A stretch of 64,000 nt of DNA. It comes from Endomychus coccineus (lineage: Eukaryota > Arthropoda > Insecta > Coleoptera > Endomychidae). Shown here one piece after another: positions 1 through 12,061 of this stretch (within the stretch, counting starts at the first letter, position 1; each line of letters starts with the position of its first letter). The DNA lies in assembly GCA_958510875.1 (NCBI GenBank), contig OY294068.1, positions 166,603,962 through 166,667,961 of the forward strand. The letters run 5' to 3'. The notes under the pieces were generated by a model. It ran no database searches and was not told where the DNA came from. It saw only the letters and a program-made list of their open reading frames with translations. A program made the position numbers and the translations under genes.

Positions 1-44
1 CTAACTTAACTCAACTATTCATAGCGTCAATACTGAGTGTTACA

Positions 45-835
45 TATGCAAGCAGGTCTCACGATTTTAGAGCTCTCTTGGTATTAGATGGGCACGATGT
101 TGATTGCTTTCTCCATCACTTTAGAGATCATAGATAATAGAGCAATGGGTCTATAATTTTTAGGAATGATCTTTCCTTTTTTTGGAATTAGTTGGACTCT
201 AGCTGTCTTCCAGCTGGAAGGAAACACACCAAGTTTGTATGAAAGGATAAACAACCTGCAGAAAACTGGTGTCAATTCAGGCGCACATTCCTTGAGAACG
301 ACAGGTGTAATTCCGTCTGGCCCAATAGAATTGTTGGTATTGAGATCAAGCAGAATACACCTAATTGTGGGCTGACGAACAATTTCAGGCATATTGCTAC
401 CGATCCAATGTGAAATTTGCTGCAAACATTCCAGCAAAAAGGTTGTCTTTTTCTTGTGGTGTAGTAGCCAGTATGCCATCATCTTTGGTTGATCTTATTT
501 TGGCATCACATGCCTCTTTCGAAGCGTTTATTGTTTCATTGCACATATTTCTGGCTTCAACATATTTTGTTCTGGTCTGCAGACATGGGTTGCCGCGCCA
601 ACTACGATATGCTGTTTGTTTTGAAGGGGCGGCCTTAGAACATATTTTATTGAACCAGCGTTCACCAGATGACGGTGATTTGTTGGTATGGGATATGGAA
701 GTTTCTATTCCTAGCCTGATAATATCCGAAATTTTGTGGCACATTGCGTTGAGTCCATGGATGTTGAGGTCGTTGAAGATTCTCACCTCTGGTTGGAATA
801 CCAGAGGATTCCGTTTGGAGGAAGTGTGATTAGCC
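45..835 (-). pseudogene. Non-LTR retrotransposon RT fragment, broken
   Basis: Remnant of a LINE pol gene of the Jockey/I type. The minus strand encodes a linker region (about 786 to 397) and, after a frame change near 400-480, the start of a reverse transcriptase. The second part has the motif SIGPDGITPVVLKECAPEL followed by a LIPKKGK...NYRPIALLSMISKVMEKAI block, which is RT motif 1-2 of LINE enzymes. There is no catalytic FADD box, endonuclease or 3' end, so only the front of the RT survives. The family is clear; the clade is not. Confidence 0.8.
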
Positions 836-2464
836 CTGGGAACAGAATTGGGCCAACGTTAAAAACTCCCATTTTGGTTCTATGATCATCCGTTCTCTAA
901 GTTCATGACTCTCGTATCGGTTGATATTTCATAGAGCTTTACGAAAACGTAGGGAAAAGAAGGCGTCGCCTTATCCAAGAAGTGACAGTGTACCTTCCTT
1001 ACTTCCCAACAAAGAACCTTGAACTGAATGTTTATTTCTATTTCTACTACTGATAGTAGAATACAATGAAAATTTACTGACACTGAAACTGGATCGTTGA
1101 AGAAATACCGAATACGCAGCTATTTTATGTTTCATCTGATACGGCAAGTATCAACTACTCCAAATAAACAAAACAGCCACCGAAAGTCAGAGTCAGGTAT
1201 TTCATTTTCTACATCTCGTATATTGTAGCGTATTTATTCAACTGAGTCAATAGACATTCATTACATTCTAGAATTCTTCCATGAACTTGTTGGAATATTG
1301 CGAGAGTCATGTGACATATTGATTTTGAAATAAAGATCCATTCGTATCCGAATACAAATTCATTCGTACGTTCAACAAAAGCCGCTCGTAAGAAAGCTAT
1401 GCTGCCCTAGATAAAGGACACTAATATCCTAATTGCATTGTCTTGACAATCGGATCTTATTTATACGATTCGACAGAGAATGGCTAATTCAATTAAGATG
1501 AATTCAACGGATATCGTCATTTTTGATTGAAAATATCACGAGTAATATATGAAATAATTGAGAGGTCGGGTGCCTTCGGAAATGTAATCGAATCTATTTC
1601 GAATCCAATTATGCCCTTTTTTAGGTGCATTTCATTACTTCGCTCCAATGAAGACATGAATAATACAAAGAACTAATGGACTGAACTAGATTATATCCGT
1701 GCTTCTTTCTAGTCGACATCGATGCAAACTGCATTAGCCACTCTGTTATGACTTTACGACGTATTCGGAGTCACCGTCGCCGACTCAAATCTTCAATTTT
1801 CGGCTGATGATATGGCATCAGAATCAAAATCATACATCAGAAGTGGCTTGTCCCATCTACTGGCGTATTGGTCTCTGCTAACTTTTGAAGTGTTAGAGTA
1901 CGACACTGTTAAGGACGATGCGGGGAAGTCCCGTAGTTGCTTAGGGGAGATCCCTCGATGCGTGGGCGGTGAGGAAGGTATATAGAAGTGCGAGGAAGGC
2001 AAGAGAGGGATTACGCATTTAGCATAAGAAGATATCAGATATAATATTAACGTAATAGTCATTCTTAGGATTGTTATTCTTTTAAAATATAATTAACTTT
2101 TATTTACTTTAAAAACTCTAACAGAAGGTTTTCGCATAATTTAATAATAATTTGGATTCTCTACTTTTGGGATCTGTAAAATAACTGTTTATTTCGAGTG
2201 CCGTCATTTCCTGAAGGAAACTCATACTTCACATAAGTACATACAGTTAGATCTCAACTACATACGTGAAGAGCATCAAAATAAAATGGGCTAGCGTAGG
2301 TTAGGTTAAGCTGGGCACATTGCCAAAGATTACTTTCTCTGGCAAGGTCCTGCAATTCAAAGTCTCTCAATGACCTAGCGCGGAAACATCGAATGAGGAA
2401 GGCCTCTGCGTCATTTTGGGAGTGCAGAAACGCTTTCAGCAGCACATGGGGATTACAGCCAAAG
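836..2464. other. No gene recognised
   Basis: AT-rich DNA with only short random reading frames. I see no conserved protein motif, inverted-repeat end or RNA gene. Confidence 0.5.
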
Positions 2465-3210
2465 ATTCTTTATTGAATCTATACCGTTGTGTTTAGGCCT
2501 ATGCTGCGGTAGTGTGCTGGTCGAGGTCGAGGACTGGTATATCCCAGCGCCCCGTGAACCGACTGCAGCGGCTTGCATGGGTAGGCATATTGAGCGGTAT
2601 GAGGTCCGCTCCAACGAGAGCCCTTGAAGCTCTCGTCGGATTATACATGAAAACTGAGGCCATGAGAACGGCGTATAGGTTAAAGGGCCTAGGCCACTGA
2701 ACCAAAGCGCACTACTCTGGTGGACACTCATCGATTCTAAGTGAGGCAATCCCTAAATGCCCCATACTAGAAATGAAGCAAGATAGCATCATCTCAGCTA
2801 TTTGTCTCACTTCTCCCAAAATCCTCATCCCGGATAGAGGAGATTGGAGTAACAAAACTCTCACCCTACTGCCACCAGATGGGCTCGTATAGTTCACAGC
2901 TGGGTCCAAGGTAGGTCAGGCTTCTGGGGCGGGGGTGTACCTGAAAAGGGTAAAGATCACTATCTCATTGATCGTAGGCGCTTACTGCACGGTTGTTCAG
3001 GCGGAGGTCCACGCAATATTGACTTGTGTCATTGAAAACCTGCGAAGAAACTATGTAAATAGGCGCATATATACTTTCACAGACAGCCGGTCTGCTCTAG
3101 GAGCTCTCAAATCACCCATAGTCACATCAAGGCTTGTCAAAGAATGTGGAGATACACTGGCTGAACTAGCCAAGAGAAATAAGGTGCACAATGGGTCCAG
3201 CTAAGTGGCC
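2465..3210 (+). pseudogene. Non-LTR retrotransposon C-terminal half with RNase H, broken
   Basis: The first open piece (2512-2700) carries the post-RT signature NRLQRLAWVGILSGMRSAPT followed by an ALEALVGL...EAMRTAYRLK segment, typical of LINEs that encode RNase H. A second piece in another frame (about 2935-3185) has QAEVHAILTCVIENLRRNY and FTDSRSALGALKSP, the RNase H core with its E and D positions. Stops and frame changes separate them. It is similar in type to the tails at 14814-15126 and 15145-15333 but is not joined to them. Confidence 0.8.
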
Positions 3211-4915
3211 TTTTAATTTTCTTTTTTATAATATATTCATGGTCGGTGTTCATCAGAAATTTCGTCTATTGTTCCACGACGAGAGATTCCAGATAGGCGG
3301 ACTAGACGAGCACAAACATTCACCCCTTCATTGTCAAGCTCGAGACCTGCCGAACTTCTTCCTACCAGACTTCATTTATCTTTCGAACAGCGAGGTTGTG
3401 GAACTCTTTACCTAGTAAAGGGTTTCCCTATGCCTATAACCTTCAAACTTTCAAGAAAAATTCGAAATACGAATGCCTCCTCTTCCACCTAGGTTTCCCG
3501 CTCATGTAGTCAAAGTATTAAAAAAAAAGGTTCCGAGATATGTCATATTCACTTATTTCAAGGCCAGCCCCAACATTTTTAGAATTCAACCGAATTTGGT
3601 GTCATTCTTAAGTGCTTCGTTAGTGCTTCAAGAAATTAGGTTGCCGCTCTTTCTGTTTTTGAAATATTTAAAATTCTCTTGTCACAAACATCTCTCTCGC
3701 TTATTATAAGTTAAATACCACGATTATCTGTTATTTTTGAGTACTCCTTTTTGATGTGGATTCAATCTAAAATGGATATGTGGAATAGTTGCATTTAAAC
3801 TATTAATTGTATATACGATTTAACTGAAACCGTAGGCTATGATTATTATTCATTACTTTTAACTAATAGTGTGTAATAATGTGTGTATGGGTTGTGTCAT
3901 CTATCGGATAATATCAAAACTAAGTCAATCGGTTTGGAAAACCCATAATTTGGAACTGTTTTCTTCTTCTATGAGAATATAGTGTGTCGTCTTCCATCTA
4001 CATGTCACTGAACTACAAGCAATCTGTGATTCACGGGATTTGCAAATAAACATACAGAATGTAATAGTATGTAATAAGGGTTTAGCACAGGTTATTTCCA
4101 ATATTTAAAAACAAAATCATTCTTGGAAAATTAAAGTTTCATGTAGAATTAAAATATCTAAAAGTAAAGATCATCTAGGGGTTGCCAGATGTTTTCAATA
4201 ACGAATGTAGCTTGAGAAAAGTAAAGGAATTTCTAAAATAAATATAAGGCAATTCACACTCGCTTCAACGAAGGTGGTATGATACCGTAGATGATATGGT
4301 CAAGAGGGTTGCAATAAGTTCATAAAAGTTTGGTTGTAAAGGAAATCATAAACCTGTCAAGATGAATAACCAATATAGGACGAGAAACTAATGGGTAGCT
4401 ACATGTAAAATCATAATGTTAACCATCTGGAGATGTTTTATATCCATTCAAATCAGTTAGTGAAATTTAGAAAAGGACAGATAGATTTAGAAATTCCCAC
4501 CGAAAACATTCTGAACTAGAGACCTCGAGAGAGGAATCTTATTGCTTATTGGTCAAACAATTCAGGGATCCTTTCCGAATTGTAGATTTGTTCTTGGGGA
4601 AAAAACGCATTACAAATACTAGGGATAATGCCTAAAACCTTCAGTTATTTTCTAGCTTGAATTAGTCTCTTGAGAAATCACGTGACACTTAATTTCAATT
4701 AATTTAACTTGATAGTTTCTTGAGAGTGTTTTTGGTAAGAAGGGTTTATTTCGCTAAATCAGAGTTGTTTCAGATTTTCAATCGGAGTTGTCATTCTCAG
4801 TTTTTATTCAAGTTAAGTTCAATAATACTTTCGAATCATTTCATTCAGTTTCGATTCCCTAGGTTCATCTTGGTTGGGTATAAATTTAATAACCTTAGTT
4901 TTATTTCTCTTTTTA
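3211..4915. other. No gene recognised
   Basis: AT-rich sequence without a convincing coding region or structured repeat. It ends at the left inverted repeat of the family A element. Confidence 0.5.
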
Positions 4916-5893
4916 GTCGAGTCAAATGGGTATTAAAACAGGCCGACTTACGAAAATCGAACGATATGGACCGATTTTGATGAAACAAAGTGCATTCGAT
5001 TCGGGATGACGTCTAGAAAAAAACTTACCGGTTAGTTTTTTGTGCAAATTTGTTATTATGTTATTTACCGAAAAACACTTTTATTAATTTGCAGCGTGAA
5101 TGCTTCATTAAAGCAATGTTTTATTTATTGAACAATATGTATTTGAATTATTGAAAAAATGTTTCTGATAATATTCACTGAACCACAGAACAAAATAATT
5201 TTCACATAAAACGAATGAGAAATTTTACTAATCTGAACAACAGCAGCATCCAACAGTGACTCGTGGTGATCATTTATTATGTATCTACATTACATTAGCA
5301 GCGTGGTCCACGTATACGTTGCCGCGTCTTTATTTTGGGGGGATGGGAAGGAGGACCGGTTTAGACAAACAGCTGCTCTATGAAGCTGTGGATGCCATAC
5401 AGATCTTATTATATGATAGATGCTGTGTAGACTCCATAGTTTAAGAAAAATACCTACCTGCGACTCCCACCCGGTTATTATTACGTATATGTCCGTAGTA
5501 TATGTAAAAGATGCTGTGTGGAATATAAAAAGACTGAGTAGAGAGGATAGAAAAAAATTTTAGATGAGCGGGAATTTATTCCAAATTAAAAAATTAAAAA
5601 TTATAATTCGATTTTGTTTTGATTTAAATTAGTAACGACCCCCTTTTAACAACTTTTTAAACATTTAACATAAAAAAACAACCTCCACAACTCCTAACTG
5701 AGGATTTCTGGTTAGTTTTGATGAAATTTTGGAAATTGGTCAATTTTTCGGTTAAAAAAATAACAACAAATTTGCACAAAAAACTAACTGGTAAGCTTTT
5801 TTCTAGACGTCATCCCGAATCGAATGCACTTTGTTTCATCAAAATCGGTCCATATCGTTCGATTTTCGTAATGAAATACCTATTTGACTCGAC
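4916..5893. mobile_element. Family A non-autonomous TIR element, copy 1
   Basis: A 978-bp element with inverted repeats of about 155 bp. The ends begin GTCGAGTCAAAT and the repeat runs through a conserved block GATTCGGGATGACGTCTAG to a segment reading GTGCAAATTTGTT. The bases next to both ends are TA, as expected of the Tc1/mariner superfamily. The interior carries no transposase. The interior matches copy 2 (8434-9432) in reverse orientation, so the boundaries rest on two copies. Assignment to Tc1/mariner is inferred from the TA duplication only. Confidence 0.85.
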
Positions 5894-7637
5894 TATTTAG
5901 TTACTTACCTAGATTATCTAGGTATTTTATTTGAGTATAGATTTTGATTTTAGTTTTTTTATTCTTATTACTTATAAAGTTAATTATAATATTCATTTTT
6001 TATTATCTTTTATTATTATCATTATCATTTAATTGTTATTTTTATTATTAAATTTTATTGTTGTTGTTTAGTACGAGTTTATTTGATTAATATTAGCGTT
6101 TACCCCTTCCACTTACCTTCCAGTGTGTTAAAATCTCAAGTGTCTTGTGAAAGAAAAGGGTAAGTGTCAATGATATTTTTCACGTTTGTTCTGGCTAATC
6201 AATGATTGGGATCAAACTCCAACGTGTCATGGTTCTCTAAATTAAATGGCCACACTGTTAATAAATAAATAGATTGAGGATTGGGAATAATATAAATTCC
6301 TTAAGTAAAGTTTTATAGAGATTCATCAATAGAGTACCATGTTACAAGTTTATAAAAGTGCAGTTCAGTGCAAGAGTATTCCACGAAAGTAGGTGGTCAT
6401 CAAATGAATTACAAGTATGCCTCTGTTTGGTTGGTCGATATTTAAGAGTTGACCCAAACAAACAGAAAGTAAGTTGAACATAGCGTGTAATTAAGAACAC
6501 ATTCCTGAAAAGATGATGTCACGTTGTAAAGAGAGATATCGCCAAGAGTGTTGAAGGGCATTACTGCATACAAAGTATTAGACCGATGTTTTACATGCGA
6601 AATCCAGACATCACTGATAGTTCAAACTACTATTAGATAAATCAAGACTCACTGTGCATATGAGAGGCATCCCTGAGTTGGCCGGAGTGGCACATATTGA
6701 GCCACCACCACCGCGTCATTCGGCCAAACTGTCTTACATGACGGACAGTTACACCGAAACTGTAGAGGAGGAAGGGTGCAATTTGCTATCGTGAAACTCC
6801 CTCGAGACGGTCCACATGTCCACTTCACCGACGGACTCCGGGGACCTACATAACCATCTGTCACTGGTTACGGTTGTTTGTATGTACACTACACTAAATC
6901 CTCAAACTATCCCGTTGAGCCAACAACAAATGAAAATGTCACATTCGCACTGGAAAGTCTATTATGGAATATCTGTGCTGGGAAAATGGATTGAATCACT
7001 GATTATTCTTTGCGTTTTATCAGACTCGCGGGCACGAGTTACACGGAATATAATCAAAATAAGGATTTCCGCGCTAAATTATGTCAGTAATAAAATATGA
7101 AATTTATAAGCGGATCTGCCGTTTGTAATCTTTTTCAGACGGTCGGATCGGAATATTCTTACATCATGGATATAAACAAAACGATAACAATATAAGCCAG
7201 GGAAATAGTATTTGAACAACAACAAAATTCGTTACAGCAATCTGACAGCGGGATATTGTAGAACAAGATATTTTAAAAGAGGGAAAAATAAATCGAACCG
7301 ACAGTTGCTATCCGGGGTACTTTGCCACTATTAATAACTTGTTATGACTGAACTAGGATGCAGAATTATATTATCATAGTATATTTTACATATATGCTGT
7401 AATTTGTAAAAATATGAAAATCGTAATTATAATAATTTTAAGTGATTTTTAAATGTATAGTTTTCTATTGTTTTGCAACTAAACTGTGTATAAATTTGTT
7501 AATAGAAGACGCTTAAGTGTAAAAATGAATAAATGTGAGAAATTACATGATAATAAAAATAGACGTCTAAATGTTAGAGCGTTCACCTTATAATTCTAAA
7601 CCCATAGTAAAAATACAAGTGGGAATGTGCATTGCCC
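5894..7637. other. No confident gene; one weak exon-like stretch
   Basis: Mostly AT-rich. Around 6669-6800 on the plus strand there is a short open stretch with biased composition (PPPPRHSAKLSYMTDSYTET) ending in a stop, which reads more like protein than its surroundings. It has no start, no clear splice sites and no family I recognise. It may be an exon relic or chance. Confidence 0.3.
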
Positions 7638-7720
7638 TAAACATATACAGGGTGCAAATCAATAACTGCGAAAAAATTCCGGAGGGAAATATTTAGATGT
7701 TGTTAGATTTAATTAAAAAA
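7638..7720 (+). repeat. Single end of the ACAGGGTG fold-back family
   Basis: The sequence ACAGGGTGCAAATCAATAAC followed by TGCGAAAAAATTC matches, with changes, the terminal repeat of the complete element at 12537-13543. No matching opposite end is seen downstream, so this is a solo or truncated end. Confidence 0.6.
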
Positions 7721-7746
7721 AAAACAAATTTTTAACTGCGATTCCT

Positions 7747-7997
7747 CTTAAAACTACGCCTCCTACAGAGTTCTGTTTTGGCTCACTTAGTCGTTGTTAC
7801 GTCTACTTTCGATAAGTGGTAAAAAAAGGTATACTGCAATGGAAAAAATGGCGGAAAAATTGAAAAAATCGCTTAAAACTACGCCTCCTACAGAGTTCTG
7901 TTTTGGCTCACTTAGTCGTTGTTACGTCTACTTTCGATAAGTGGTAAAAAAAGGTATACTGCAATGGAAAAAATGGCGGAAAAATTGAAAAAATCGC
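7747..7997. repeat. Tandem duplication, 125-bp unit, two copies
   Basis: The unit beginning CTTAAAACTACGCCTCC at 7747 repeats from 7872. The copies look identical except for one extra A in a run of A near the end of the second copy. Such near identity implies a recent local duplication. No coding role is seen. Confidence 0.9.
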
Positions 7998-8183
7998 TTT
8001 TTTCGTGGTCATTTGCATATTTATCGTTGAATAATTGTTATTAATTGATAAAATCATTTTAATTCTTTTATGTTTATGGAAACTATATTATTATTTCTTT
8101 AATTATTGTATAGAACGTGTTTTGATATGATGTCATGCATGTCAGCAAATTATATCTGCTATATTCGTATCTTCGTAATCGCA

Positions 8184-8402
8184 GGATACGAATATGAGAA
8201 ACTCAAGGAGCTGTTTTCGAAGTTAAAGACAGCATGCGAACGCACACAGAGGCCTTCTAAGCCAATGAGAGGTCGAGCCGGTGTATACTACAGTCGTACC
8301 AACTTATGTTTAAATTGTATCAATTTAGAAAATTGCTCAAATGCTGAACTTCCACAAATTTCCATAGACGAAAGTGACTCGGAAGAAATGGAACTTCTTT
8401 AG
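8184..8402 (+). CDS. Candidate last coding exon, unidentified protein
   Basis: An open frame encodes about 72 residues with protein-like composition: GYEYEKLKELFSKLKTACE, then a basic stretch, two CxxC-like cysteines in LCLNCINLENCS, and an acidic tail ending ESDSEEMELL before TAG. It is preceded by a polypyrimidine-poor but usable acceptor, cgtaatcgcag. I do not recognise the family. It lies directly left of family A copy 2 and right of a tandem duplication, so it could be a captured exon, part of a mobile element, or a relic. No partner exon was found in the window. Confidence 0.35.
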   Translation, partial: GYEYEKLKELFSKLKTACERTQRPSKPMRGRAGVYYSRTNLCLNCINLENCSNAELPQISIDESDSEEMELL

Positions 8403-8433
8403 TTACTCTATCTGACCGAACTCTGGCTGGCTA

Positions 8434-9432
8434 GTTGAGTCAAATAGGTATTTCATTACGAAAATCGAATGATATGAACCGATTTTGATGAAACAAAGTA
8501 CGTTCGATTCGGGATGACGTCTAGAAAAAAGCTTACCGGCTAGTTTTTTGTGCAAATTTGTTATTATTTTTTTAACCGAAAAATTGACCAATTTCCAAAA
8601 TTTCATCAAAACTAACCAGAAATCCTCAGTTAGGGGTTGTGGAGGTTGTTTTTTTATGTTAAATATTTAAAAATTTGTTAAAAGGGGGTCGTTACTAATT
8701 TAAATCAAAAACAAAATCGAATTCTAATTTTTTAATTTTTAATTTGAAATAAATTCCCGCTCATCTAAATTTTTTTTCTATCTTCTTTACTCAGTCTTTT
8801 TATATTCCACACAGCATCTTTTACATATACTATGGACATATACGTAATAAAAACCGGGCGGGAGTAGCAGGTAGGTATTTTCTTAAACTATGGAGTCTAC
8901 ACTATACTATAACACAGCATCTATCATATAATAATATCTCTATGGCATCCACCGCTTCATAGAGCAGCTGTTCATCTAAACCGGTCCTCCCTCCCAACCC
9001 CTCAAATTAAAGACGCGGCAACGTATACGTGGACCACGCTGCTATTGTAATGTAGATAGGTACATAATAAATGATCACCACGTGTCACTTACTGTTGGAT
9101 GCTGCTGTTGTTCAGATTAGTAAAATTTCTCATTCGTTTTATGCGAAAATTATTTTGTTCTGTGGTTCAGTGAATATTATCAGAAACATTTTTTTAATAA
9201 TTCAAATACATATTGTTCAATAAATAAAACATTGCTTTAATAAAGCATTCACGCTGCAAATTAATAAAAGTGTTTTTTGGTTTAAAACATAATAACAAAT
9301 TTGCACAAAAAACTAACCGGTAAGCTTTTTTCTAGACGTCATCCCGAATCGAATGCACTTTGTTTCATCAAAATCGGTCCATGTCGTTCGATTTTCGTAA
9401 GTCGGCCTGTTTTAATACCTATTTGACTCGAC
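8434..9432. mobile_element. Family A non-autonomous TIR element, copy 2
   Basis: A 999-bp copy of the element at 4916-5893, with its interior inverted relative to copy 1. The ends are G(T/C)(T/C)GAGTCAAAT type and are flanked by TA on both sides. It has no coding capacity. It sits immediately before a LINE 3' tail at 9433. Confidence 0.85.
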
Positions 9433-9591
9433 TAGGCGTTATATTGCAAGTGCTTGGAAAGATTTACGGCATTCTGTGTTATTGAGCTTGGCGCTATTTA
9501 AAGAAGACTGGAAAGCAACATTAAAATTGTTTATTGTAAGTTATAAGTTATATAAACGGGAGCCATCCGAGTCCTCCTCGGAATATTAAAA
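9433..9591 (+). pseudogene. Non-LTR retrotransposon 3' tail of pol
   Basis: The frame reads SAWKDLRHSVLLSLALFKED, then WKATLKLFIVSYKLYKR and a stop, matching the usual C-terminal segment of Jockey/CR1-like RT proteins (N/AWN-LP...V..S.SL..FK..LK.FL). It is cut off on the left by family A copy 2. It is too short to name the element. Confidence 0.6.
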
Positions 9592-9860
9592 AAAAGAATC
9601 AACTTTTAAATGTTTTTCCAGAAAATTAACCATTTCTGGGTCAGTTATTTATTAAATTATATTACAAAACGATATTGGATTTTGTGTTAAAAAAATCGGT
9701 GAATTTAAAAATATTTTAGATACGAAAAGAAACGACTTTGTGGAAAAAATTTTGAGGGATGAAGATTTGATATTCCAGGATTACTGGGTCACGTGAAATG
9801 TCGTTTCTCAAACGTTTTTCATCAATTCAATCTCTTGAAACTCGTTAAGATGGCCCTAAG
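9592..9860. other. No gene recognised
   Basis: AT-rich spacer between two LINE remnants with no recognisable content. Confidence 0.5.
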
Positions 9861-11470
9861 TTGCAGAATGGAATAAAACTATGGATTTCAAACAAAAAAC
9901 GCAGTACAATTGTAAAAATAAAAGCAGTTCTATTCCTGAACACGTTCAATTTGAAAATCTTACCTACTCTAGTCCTCATGATACCTATTGTTAATGTCTT
10001 TGCAAAGTACTTCCAAAGTGTCTATATTAACTCTAATTCAACTAATAATAAATTTAATAACTTCAATAATAATATTCTATCTCTTCCAATTGTTAGTCCC
10101 TCCGAAGTGATTCAAGTTACTAAAAGACTTAAAGCAAGTCACACGAAGGGACCAGATCAAATTCCTGCGTTTTTCGTGAAAGATAGCATCAATACAGCTC
10201 CACTGGGATTTATATATTCATTAGCCTTAAAATCGCATACTTTGTGAATGTTTCAAAATTAGTGCCGGTTTTTAAAAAAGGTAATAGACATGAGGTTACT
10301 AATTATCGCCCAATTGCCATCATCAAAAAATAACTTCTGCAAAATATTTGAATATATCTTATATTATGCTACTTTCAATCATGTAAAACTGCAGATATCC
10401 CCACAGCAGCATGGGTTCATGCTTGGCAGATAAACTGTTACTAACTTAAGTTGCTACATTCAATACTTGGCTGATGTTATTGATGAGGGTGGGCAGGTTG
10501 ATTTGTATCTACCTCGATTTTGCTAAGGAATTTGATAAAATGCATCACAGTATTTTATTGAATAAAATGTCTACAAATCATTTCATCGAATTTTGTAATT
10601 CTTACCAAGTGATAGATATCAATATATAGAGAATAGAGGTTTTAAATCGTATTCATTTCATGCCACCTCAGGTGTACCTCAAGGATCAGTACTTGGACCA
10701 CTCCCATTCAATTTATTTATCAATGACATTTCTCCTTTATTTGTCTGTTATTTTCTTCATGTTGTATCTCACTGCAGCATGACTTGGATGCACTCAGTAC
10801 TTGATGTGTAATCAATCATCTGAATCTTAGTATTAGTAAGTGCACTGTAATGATTTTCACCAAGAAAATTACGCTTATTATTTACTTACTTGTTGACACA
10901 GCCCTTGCTCGTTCCTATAGTTTCAGAGACTTGGAAGTTTTGTTTGGAGTGAAATTGTCATTTGCGTCTCACATTGAATCAATTATTTCTAGCGCCTACA
11001 GAATGCTGGATTTTATCATCCGGAATTGCCGCCTATTTAACAATAATAATTTAATAATAATATTATACAATTCATTTGTTCGTTCTAAGCTCGAATATGA
11101 TTCAATCCATTTTATAATGGGTGTGGAACCCCCATTATAAAATTTATATAAACAAAATAGAGCGCGTAAATCGGCGTTTCTTAAGATATTTGCCCTTCAA
11201 AGCTGATGGTAATTATCCATTTATTGGATTTTCTCACCAGGCTCTATTAGATAGATTCTTTTGCCTAGAGTTATATACGCAGGGAAATTCATAGTGTTTT
11301 AATCCTGTATAAGGTCATTACGTTATTATTTTCCCCAATCGAAAAAAAAAATTACACATGTATTTCAGACGTGAGGATTTCAATAGCATACATTAAAAAA
11401 TTTAGAAGATCACCGGATTGGACCCTGGTCTAGATTTGTTTATGTGAAACGTAAAATAATATTATGTTTT
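9861..11470 (+). pseudogene. Non-LTR retrotransposon RT, heavily broken
   Basis: Successive pieces in changing frames follow the RT order. RT motifs 1-2 are LKASHTKGPDQIPAFFVKD (10130-10190) and VPVFKKGNRHEVTNYRPIAI (to 10320). Then come QQHGFMLGR near 10410, the palm motif YLDFAKEFDKMHHSIL near 10510-10560, GVPQGSVLGPLPFNLFINDI near 10670-10730, and the thumb piece SRLEYD-like SKLEYDSIHF at 11090. The FADD box is lost in a deletion near 10750. There are many stops and frame changes. The order of motifs makes the identity firm; the clade is uncertain. Confidence 0.85.
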
Positions 11471-12061
11471 CTATTCATGTTTCAAGAATCTTTTCATCCG
11501 CGATAACTGTTTCATTATAGGGTTGTTTCTTGTGAATGTATGTGAATGGATGGACATTCTGGAGCACTTTCCGCACTACGTAAGGCTTCTTTAAACTTGA
11601 CTTTGAACGTGACGGAAATCCTGATTCACCCCAAGCGCACTATCGCAAAAATAAAATTAGACTAGTCCTAATTTAAATTCCGATATTCGTGATTCGAATG
11701 CTTCAAATGGATCTACTAAAACTGAAAAATTGGTTGTAAACAAAGAACATTTATCAAAAATGCTCCCATCAAAACTTGTTTATTATAAAATTTCCTGTAA
11801 GAATTAATTTTAACAATCAATTTGTTTAATTGTAAGTCGACTATAAACAAAAAATAAAACCGCTAAAAATGTTTATACAAATATGTTTGATAGCACTTCG
11901 ATTGCTCTTCGAAAATTGTTATCGGTGTTAAGCTCCCCTGTAAATCTGAGCAAAATTCACTTGGCCCTTATAAAATTAATTAATCAATTAATCAAACGCG
12001 TCATAATTTCGCAACAAGTTTCCAGTGGAAATTGATGAAACCTTTAATCCTTTCTCTAGGA
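11471..12061. other. No gene recognised
   Basis: AT-rich sequence without recognisable coding or structural features. Confidence 0.5.

Noticed and set aside
6669..6800. Host exon
   Set aside because: No splice sites or start could be tied to it, and no family was recognised.
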